DNA of 13,091 bases from JBBQVO01 sp038211505. GTDB lineage: Bacteria; Chloroflexota; Dehalococcoidia; DSTF01; JACRBR01. Both the position numbers and the translations under genes were made by a program. The stretch's first letter is position 1. Each line of letters starts with the position of its first letter. The stretch spans positions 1 to 13,091 of the forward strand of contig JBBQVO010000091.1 in NCBI GenBank assembly GCA_038211505.1, given 5' to 3'. Shown in pieces: positions 8,403 to 13,091 of this stretch. The notes under the pieces were generated by a model that saw only the letters and a list, made by a program, of their open reading frames with translations, made no database searches and was not told where the DNA came from.

Positions 8403-8476
<74 letters not shown>

Positions 8477-8497
8477 ACATTTGAACCTGAAACAAAT

Positions 8498-8525
8498 CGT
8501 TTCTACCTCCAGAGACGGCTTTTTT
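8498..8525 (+). terminator. Rho-independent terminator after tRNA-Cys
   Basis: CGTTTCT (8498-8504) pairs with AGAGACG (8511-8517), including one G-T wobble, around the loop ACCTCC. The stem is followed by GC and six T residues. It lies 21 bp after the tRNA-Cys CCA end and would end the tRNA transcript before it opposes the integrase gene. Confidence 0.65.
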
Positions 8526-8534
8526 CGTGGCCGT

Positions 8535-8555
8535 ACAGCAACCGTGACAGCAACC
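8535..8555. repeat. Two direct copies of ACAGCAACC near the element end
   Basis: ACAGCAACC occurs at 8535-8543 and again at 8547-8555, separated by GTG, and each copy is preceded by CCGT. The pair lies between the tRNA-Cys terminator and the integrase stop codon, where recombinase arm-type or excisionase sites are often found. The role is inferred from position only. Confidence 0.5.
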
Positions 8556-8576
8556 CGCGCGGACGACCATGGACGA

Positions 8577-9698
8577 CTACACACGTCCGGTTAGGATTCC
8601 GTTCATTTGCGCGGCCGCTTGGCGCTGTGCCTCCGGCAACACGTGGCTGTACAGGTTCATCGTGATCCCGATCTGTGAGTGGCCGAGCGTTTCCATCACA
8701 ACGCGCGGGTGCACGCCCTGTGCGATGAGCAGCGACGCGCAGGCGTGGCGCATGTCGTGGAACCGCATTCGGCGGAGCCCGGCTCGGGCGAGCATACGCT
8801 GAAACTCACGCGTGACGTTCGAGCCGTGGAGCGGCGCGCCATTGGGCCGCGTGAAGACAAGACCGCGATCCTCCCACATCGGGCCGGCGACGAGCCGCTC
8901 CTCCAGTTGCCGCTTGCGGTGTTCACGGAGCGCGGTGGCCGCGATCGCCGGCAGGGCGAGCGTGCGGGTGCTGCGCGCCGTCTTCGGTTCAACGAGTTCG
9001 AACTTGCCTGCGATGCGCTGTAGCGATCGCCTGACATGCAGCGACGATGCATCGAAGTCAACATCATCCCATCGCAAGCCGAGCGCCTCACCCTGACGCA
9101 GACCGAGCGCGATCGCGACGGAGTACAGCGCCTCGAGGCGATCGCCAGTGACAGCCGCGAGCAGTGCCTGCGCCTCTGTCGGGGTGAGTGCGCGTACCTC
9201 CTCGTGCGGGATACGTGGCGGGTCAACAAGGTCGGCGACATTGCGAGCTACGACGCCCCACTTCAAGGCGTCACCGAGGGCGACGCGTAGGATCGCGCGA
9301 ACGTGATGTACGGTCTGCGGCGCGAGGCCGCTCTCCAGCTTTTCGTTGATGAAGATCTGTAGCCGCTGCGGCGTCAGCTTTGCCAGCGCAACGGTGCCGA
9401 GCGCGGGCAGAATGTGAACACGTATCTTCGACTCGTATCCTCTGAGAGTTCCCGGCCGCGCCGATCTTCGTTTCGCGGCCAACCATTGATCGAGGAACTG
9501 CTTCACTGTCTGCCGCTCGTTGATCACCGGCAATCCCTCGTCGCGTGACTTCAGCGCCAGCGTCAGTTTGCGACCGACGTCGGCACGGGAACTCGCGAAC
9601 ACGTGCTTCCGCTTGCCGCGACCGATGCTTACCGAGCCGCACCAGCGGCCGTCCTTTCGCTGATGGATCGAACCCTCACCGTTTGCGCGTTTTGACAT
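8577..9698 (-). CDS. int: Tyrosine recombinase (phage-type integrase)
   Basis: Site-specific integrase of 373 residues that would insert and excise the element at tRNA-Cys. The N terminus (about 1-50, GEGSIHQRKDGRW) is a beta-type arm-binding domain. A SAM-like core-binding domain covers about 60-155. The catalytic domain carries all expected residues: R201 in GLRQGEALGL, K239 in PKT, H314 and R317 in FHDMRH, H340 in LGHSQ and nucleophile Y350 in NLYSH. The frame is open to 9830, but I choose the ATG at 9698. It gives the usual integrase N terminus, and an AAGG/GGCGGG stretch precedes it. This start overlaps the 3' end of the zinc-ribbon gene by 23 bp, so translation is probably coupled. It ends 100 bp from tRNA-Cys, consistent with integration there. 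The enzyme looks intact. Confidence 0.95.
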   Translation of the reverse strand: MSKRANGEGSIHQRKDGRWCGSVSIGRGKRKHVFASSRADVGRKLTLALKSRDEGLPVINERQTVKQFLDQWLAAKRRSARPGTLRGYESKIRVHILPALGTVALAKLTPQRLQIFINEKLESGLAPQTVHHVRAILRVALGDALKWGVVARNVADLVDPPRIPHEEVRALTPTEAQALLAAVTGDRLEALYSVAIALGLRQGEALGLRWDDVDFDASSLHVRRSLQRIAGKFELVEPKTARSTRTLALPAIAATALREHRKRQLEERLVAGPMWEDRGLVFTRPNGAPLHGSNVTREFQRMLARAGLRRMRFHDMRHACASLLIAQGVHPRVVMETLGHSQIGITMNLYSHVLPEAQRQAAAQMNGILTGRV

Positions 9699-10662
9699 TG
9701 CCCGCCTTCTTGCTCTGCTTATCACGAAATACTTTCGCGGCATCGCGAATCGCTGCCCGTCTGCCGCACCGGTGGCAGTAGTTACGACGGTCGTTCGAGG
9801 GCCGTCGCTTCGGAATGTAGGGGTTGCCACAGGACATACACATGGAGAATCCGTCGGTACGGCTCACCGCCAACATCAATCGAATGCCAATCGCACCAAA
9901 TACGGCTCCGCCGTCGAGTCGTAGGTCGGGCCGTGTCCCCACCCAGTTAAGGCTCGGCGTTACGGTGGCCATGCCGAGCCAGGACGAAATCGCGAACGCG
10001 AGGTTCGCGCGTTCTGCGTCGACCGCCGTTGGCGATCCCTGGCCCTCAAAAATCTTGAGCATGTCGAATGGGTCGCCGTCGTCAACGAGAATGGTTAGTG
10101 GATCTCCGTAAGATCTCTCGTCGAAGATCGACATGCCTGACGCTTCGCGCAGGAGGGACGATGATCGAAACTCTTCCCGCAACTCGCGGCACGATGCCGC
10201 CACCCCCGAAGGCCCGAGGGCCAACCAGTCCGTTGGATCACCATTCTGTTCGCGTTCGAGTCGTGCAGCGATGCGAAGCGCTGCACCCGCAGCGCGCGCC
10301 CAATGACGCCACAGTGACAAAGGCGTGACGTACGCGTTGACTCGCTCGGGTGGGATCGGGCGACACGTCCACGGGCTATCAACAGGGGCGGCGTCGAGTC
10401 GTTTGCGATGACTTGCCGGCAGAAAATGCTCGTTACAGACGCTCAGCATGCCGTATTTCGATACGAAGTCCGCGACGTCGCCGTCGTCGCCATCGGCGAT
10501 GTGGACGAGGTCATCGAGCATGGGAGCGTCGTCCCCGCCGGGAAGGCGCCAATCCTGATCGATCGGCGCGATGACGCATCCTTCCCGTAGCTCGACGTCG
10601 CGGGGAATCCTCCACCATCCGCCTTCATTGGAGAGTCGCAAGCGTAGATCTCGCTCATTCAC
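9676..10662 (-). CDS. Uncharacterised protein with C-terminal CxxC/CxxC zinc ribbon (CGNR-like)
   Basis: 328 residues, function not recognised. The last 55 residues contain C275-x2-C278 and C296-x2-C299, followed by GRRAAIRDAAKVFRDK. This resembles the CGNR-type zinc finger found at the C terminus of some bacterial proteins, with GRR in place of GNR. A very basic tail follows. The N-terminal 260 residues are mixed alpha/beta, acidic in places, with no motif I know. It starts at GTG 10662; AGAGGAG lies 11 bases upstream, a little far. The gene is first in the leftward operon and overlaps the integrase start by 23 bp, so a role in controlling or assisting integration, or in DNA binding, is a reasonable guess. 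A host-interaction role cannot be excluded. Confidence 0.75.
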   Translation of the reverse strand: MNERDLRLRLSNEGGWWRIPRDVELREGCVIAPIDQDWRLPGGDDAPMLDDLVHIADGDDGDVADFVSKYGMLSVCNEHFLPASHRKRLDAAPVDSPWTCRPIPPERVNAYVTPLSLWRHWARAAGAALRIAARLEREQNGDPTDWLALGPSGVAASCRELREEFRSSSLLREASGMSIFDERSYGDPLTILVDDGDPFDMLKIFEGQGSPTAVDAERANLAFAISSWLGMATVTPSLNWVGTRPDLRLDGGAVFGAIGIRLMLAVSRTDGFSMCMSCGNPYIPKRRPSNDRRNYCHRCGRRAAIRDAAKVFRDKQSKKAGNVKTRKR

Positions 10663-10664
10663 GT

Positions 10665-10706
10665 AATACTGAACTCCTCTTGTTAGGATAATACTGGAAC
10701 AATACT
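10665..10706. repeat. Three AATACT repeats in the divergent control region
   Basis: AATACT occurs at 10665-10670, 10690-10695 and 10701-10706. The first two are followed by GAAC and GGAAC, and the third leads into TATAGTTC, which can pair with the preceding GAAC. They surround the predicted promoter hexamers of the divergent operons, so they are candidate repressor or excisionase sites. This is inferred from repetition and position. Confidence 0.5.
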
Positions 10707-10708
10707 AT
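10680..10708 (+). promoter_or_regulatory. Probable promoter of the rightward operon
   Basis: TTGTTA (10680-10685) and TACTAT (10703-10708) are spaced by 17 bp, each matching four of six consensus positions. Transcription would start near 10715, about 60 bases before the excisionase-like gene. The local sequence is clearly AT-richer than its surroundings. A minus-strand -35-like TTGACC (10728-10723) also occurs here, but its -10 partner is poor. Confidence 0.45.
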
Positions 10709-10727
10709 AGTTCTTGGCGTGGGGTCA

Positions 10728-10740
10728 ACACGCCGCGTGT
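10728..10740. repeat. Small inverted repeat, possible operator
   Basis: ACACG and CGTGT flank CCG, giving a perfect 5-bp dyad between the promoter region and the excisionase-like gene. It could be an operator or a small leader hairpin. Nothing beyond symmetry and position supports this. Confidence 0.3.
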
Positions 10741-10777
10741 AGCAGCGGACAGCCGCGAACAGAGTTCGAGGAATATC

Positions 10778-10972
10778 GTGTGTGAACCACTGCTCCTGAA
10801 GGTTGACGACGCCGCCGATCGGCTCGCACTCGGTCGGTCCATTACCTACGGGCTGATTCAGCGGGGCGAACTGCCTTCCGTGAAAATCGGTGGCGCGCGT
10901 CGCGTGCTGCTCTCCGATCTGGAAGCGTTCGTCGCTCGGCTGCGCGAACAGTACGACGAGCACCAACCGTGA
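10778..10972 (+). CDS. Excisionase-type helix-turn-helix protein (MerR-like fold)
   Basis: A 64-residue protein that consists of essentially one winged helix-turn-helix domain of the excisionase family (HTH_17 type): VDDAADRLALGRSITYGLIQRGELPSVKIGGARRVLLSDLEAFVARL. Such proteins direct recombination towards excision or act as small regulators of element genes. It starts at GTG 10778, with GAGGA (10768-10772) five bases upstream. Its TGA overlaps the start of the next gene (GTG at 10969 or ATG at 10972), so the two are translationally coupled. It stands divergent to the integrase operon, as excisionase and control genes often do. It could instead be a transcriptional regulator of the divergent promoter region; the sequence does not separate these roles. 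Confidence 0.85.
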   Translation: MCEPLLLKVDDAADRLALGRSITYGLIQRGELPSVKIGGARRVLLSDLEAFVARLREQYDEHQP

Positions 10973-11862
10973 TGGTGACAGCGTTGAACGTCACGGGTGC
11001 GCATGGGGATAAGGCGGTCGCTGTCGAGCGCGAATTGACCGTCTACGGAAATCTCAGCGCCGCCGCTCTCCGCAAGGGACGCGAGCCGCACCTGATCGTC
11101 TATCACTTCGCAGAGACGCTTAAGCAGTCGGCGGGCGACAACGGCGTATCGAAATCGCTTCTCATCGACGAACTACGACGCCACGGTATCTTTGCATCCT
11201 CGTCCCACGTCCGCACGCTATTGCGCGAGGGGAACGGTTCGCTCTGGACGGTCAAATCGCAACGCGTCTGGTTGCACAGCATATCGAGGGTCGCCGAGGC
11301 TCTCGGCGCGACTGACCGTGCCGCGCATCGGCAGGTCGTTAATACGAGAGACCTCACGACCATCGTCGGCAGACGCGGTGCGGTTCTGGGGGCGACGCTG
11401 CGGACTGACAAGCCGATCAGTCAGGCGGCGATCCGAAAGCTTTCTGGAGTTCCCGAACGCACGCAGAGACGCCGCATCGCAAAGGGTTGTTACAGCGCAG
11501 ATCGGCAGGATGCGGACATCACGACGTTCGCAGGAATACCGAGCTTCATGCAACCCGGGTACGCGCACGGACTCAGCAACGGCACATATGTTTACGACGG
11601 GCAGCTCAAAAGACGCCTCCCGAACACCTACACACCGAAAGGAGAACGCCGAGCCGCCGGACGACGCTCGAAGCAAATCTTCACGGCCCAATCCCTCCCT
11701 GATGTTGCCGAAGGGGCATTGACGGAGCCGCGAAGGTACTTCGACACCGTGAGCGGACGAAAGCGTGCGCGTCGGCGCGGCGGCCAGGAGCACCGGCGGA
11801 CGGACGATCGGTCGAACGCCGCCTACGTTCGGATCGATGAGAAGACGTGGGAGGCGTTTTAG
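10972..11862 (+). CDS. Uncharacterised DNA-binding-like protein of the mobile element
   Basis: 296 residues from ATG 10972; GTG at 10969 would add one. Not recognised as a named family. Residues about 40-110 have a helix-turn-helix/winged-helix pattern (GVSKSLLIDELRRHGIFASSSHVRTLLREGN, then WTVKSQRVWL). A second helix-turn-helix-like segment is seen at about 148-173 (PISQAAIRKLSGVPERTQRRR). The region after 210 is strongly basic, with many Arg and Lys, ending in YVRIDEKTWEAF. These features suggest nucleic-acid binding, and a position after an excisionase-like gene suits a replication initiator or regulator, but no catalytic motif supports replication. The start overlaps the stop of the previous gene (TGATG), so they form an operon. 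Confidence is high that it is a gene and low for any function. Confidence 0.75.
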   Translation: MVTALNVTGAHGDKAVAVERELTVYGNLSAAALRKGREPHLIVYHFAETLKQSAGDNGVSKSLLIDELRRHGIFASSSHVRTLLREGNGSLWTVKSQRVWLHSISRVAEALGATDRAAHRQVVNTRDLTTIVGRRGAVLGATLRTDKPISQAAIRKLSGVPERTQRRRIAKGCYSADRQDADITTFAGIPSFMQPGYAHGLSNGTYVYDGQLKRRLPNTYTPKGERRAAGRRSKQIFTAQSLPDVAEGALTEPRRYFDTVSGRKRARRRGGQEHRRTDDRSNAAYVRIDEKTWEAF

Positions 11863-11885
11863 ACGATAGTCGCGACGCTGAGTGG

Positions 11886-11952
11886 CCTATATAGGTGTTG
11901 CCGGTTTACCAGTACCGGTATGTCGTCGTATTCCTTCGGCCTTAGCCGAAGG
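11886..11952. repeat. Cluster of palindromes between the unknown protein and the ParB-methyltransferase
   Basis: Three dyads lie within 67 bp: CCTATATAGG (11886-11895, perfect 10-bp palindrome), TACCGGTA (11913-11920, perfect 8-bp palindrome, also part of a CCGGT/ACCGG repeat from 11901) and a hairpin with CCTTCGGC (11933-11940), loop CTTA and GCCGAAGG (11945-11952). No T run follows the hairpin on either strand, so a classical terminator is unlikely. An A/T-rich stretch follows to about 11980. The combination could be an operator array, a replication origin or a ParB/methylase target region; only symmetry is seen. Confidence 0.5.
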
Positions 11953-12032
11953 GGAAACGTAACGAAAGTTTTAAAAAACAACGCGTTTGCAAAGCATAAA
12001 TTCGCACCATTGGGTCCGCTGACGGAGGTGAA

Positions 12033-13091
12033 TTGATCAACACGATGACCGAATGGTGTCGCAAGGACGAGAAGATGACGAATGCAACTGACCTGCGGAT
12101 CGAGCACATCGCGACCGACGAGTTGAAGCCCGACCCCGCCAACCCGCGGCGCATCGCCGACGGAGAGTTGGAATCGCTGACGCGCAGTCTGCGGCAGTGG
12201 GGCTTCGTGCAGCCCGTACTCGCACGCCGGGAGGACAACGTGGTGATCGGCGGCCATCAGCGTCTGATCGCGGCACGTCGCCTCGGGTTGAAGACGGTCC
12301 CGGTGATATTCGTCGACGTCACGCGCGATCAAGCCCGGTTGCTGAATATCGCGCTCAACAAGATCTCGGGCGAGTGGGATGACGAACTACTTGGGCGTTT
12401 CCTGCGGGACGTTTCAGAATTTGAATCGGTCGACCTGAGTTTGACGGGCTTTGGCGAGGATGACATCCGGAAACTCGTGAACGCGCTCGACACGAGAGAA
12501 AAACGGGACCGACCTGAGTCGTTCGATGTCGAGGCCGCGCTGGACGCCGAACGCGCCGCCACACGGGCGAAACGTGGCGAGCTATGGGCGATGAATGATC
12601 ACAGGCTGCTGATCGGTGATGCGACCGACGCGGGCGATGTGGGGCGGCTGCTCGATGGTGCACGCCCGGCAATGTGCTTCACCGACCCGCCGTACAACGT
12701 CGCCCTCGGCGATCACGGTGGTCAGGCACGGGGAACGCGCCGACGGCGCATCAAGAACGACGCCATGCCGCCGGAACAGTGGGAGGCGTTCGTGTGCGCC
12801 TGGTCGAAGCACATCGTCGAGAACGTGGACGGCGCGATCTACTGCTGCATGAGCACGAAGGAATGGGCATCGGTGTCACGTGCCCTGTCGGAGGCTGGCG
12901 GCCACTGGTCGGACACGATCGTGTGGAAGAAGGATCGCTTCGTCCTCGGCCGCGCCGACTACCAGCGGCAGTACGAGCCGATCTGGTTCGGCTGGCGTGA
13001 AGGCGCCAAGCATCAATGGTGCGGCGATCGTGATCAAGGCGACGTGTGGGAGATTGCGCGGCCGTTGACATCCGACGCGCATCCGACGATG
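12033..13091 (+). CDS. ParB-domain/DNA methyltransferase fusion, partial (3' end beyond window)
   Basis: Phage-type protein combining a ParB/Spo0J-like N-terminal domain with an adenine- or cytosine-N-specific DNA methyltransferase. 353 codons are present. The ParB domain (about 20-115) shows the LKPDPANPRR and VIGGHQRLIAARRLG motifs, then LNIALNKISGEWD. The methyltransferase begins near residue 190 (MNDHRLLIGDA) and has the catalytic DPPY at 218-221, followed by VWKKD and YEPIWFGW segments. The window ends at HPTM, just before the expected KP motif and SAM-binding part. DPPY before the SAM-binding motif suggests a beta-type order. The TTG at 12033 follows GGAGGTGA (12024-12031). ATG at 12045 or 12075 are alternatives; the latter has AAGGA seven bases upstream and fits where ParB homology begins. 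Such fusions often stand before terminase genes in prophages. It may protect element DNA or regulate it by methylation. Confidence 0.88.
   Translation, partial: MINTMTEWCRKDEKMTNATDLRIEHIATDELKPDPANPRRIADGELESLTRSLRQWGFVQPVLARREDNVVIGGHQRLIAARRLGLKTVPVIFVDVTRDQARLLNIALNKISGEWDDELLGRFLRDVSEFESVDLSLTGFGEDDIRKLVNALDTREKRDRPESFDVEAALDAERAATRAKRGELWAMNDHRLLIGDATDAGDVGRLLDGARPAMCFTDPPYNVALGDHGGQARGTRRRRIKNDAMPPEQWEAFVCAWSKHIVENVDGAIYCCMSTKEWASVSRALSEAGGHWSDTIVWKKDRFVLGRADYQRQYEPIWFGWREGAKHQWCGDRDQGDVWEIARPLTSDAHPTM

Noticed and set aside
9699..9830. N-terminal extension of the integrase to 9830
   Set aside because: It would extend deep into the zinc-ribbon coding region, and the usual integrase N terminus begins at 9698.
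11218..11793. 191-codon open frame on the minus strand
   Set aside because: It is opposite the unknown rightward protein, which has a coupled start and sensible domain pattern; the antisense frame lacks either.

Overview
The window is GC-rich bacterial DNA that uses Shine-Dalgarno sites. A chromosomal housekeeping part (about 1-8476) is followed, from the 3' end of a tRNA-Cys gene onward, by the left end of an integrated mobile element that continues past the right edge. No taxonomic marker is decisive. The long class A penicillin-binding protein with its Chloroflexota-like transglycosylase motif and beta-rich C-terminal tail is compatible with Chloroflexota, but that is a weak inference.

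Host part. On the minus strand, reading right to left, lie a SAM-dependent methyltransferase (2191-935), gatC (880-593) and the first 196 codons of gatA (590-1, cut by the left edge). gatC and gatA are two bases apart and encode subunits of the Asp-tRNA(Asn)/Glu-tRNA(Gln) amidotransferase. Divergent from the first methyltransferase, on the plus strand, are a second methyltransferase (2317-3102) and a bifunctional penicillin-binding protein (3113-5953). The methyltransferase stop codon overlaps the ribosome binding site of the penicillin-binding protein, which starts at TTG. A secreted lipoprotein resembling glycoside hydrolase family 9 (8075-6000) converges on it. Two plus-strand tRNA genes follow: tRNA-Leu(GAG), with a promoter just upstream, and tRNA-Cys(GCA), with a rho-independent terminator just downstream.

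Mobile element. A tyrosine recombinase (9698-8577) ends 100 bp from the tRNA-Cys 3' end, the usual layout of an element integrated into a tRNA gene. Upstream of it and overlapping it is a 328-residue protein ending in a CxxC/CxxC zinc ribbon. A 115-bp divergent control region with three AATACT repeats separates this leftward operon from a rightward one. The rightward operon starts with an excisionase-like helix-turn-helix protein, translationally coupled to a 296-residue protein of unknown function with two possible DNA-binding segments. After a 170-bp spacer rich in palindromes comes a ParB-domain/DNA-methyltransferase fusion, cut by the right edge. The layout suggests a prophage, a phage satellite or another integrative element. 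No structural, packaging or conjugation gene is visible, so the type cannot be settled here.
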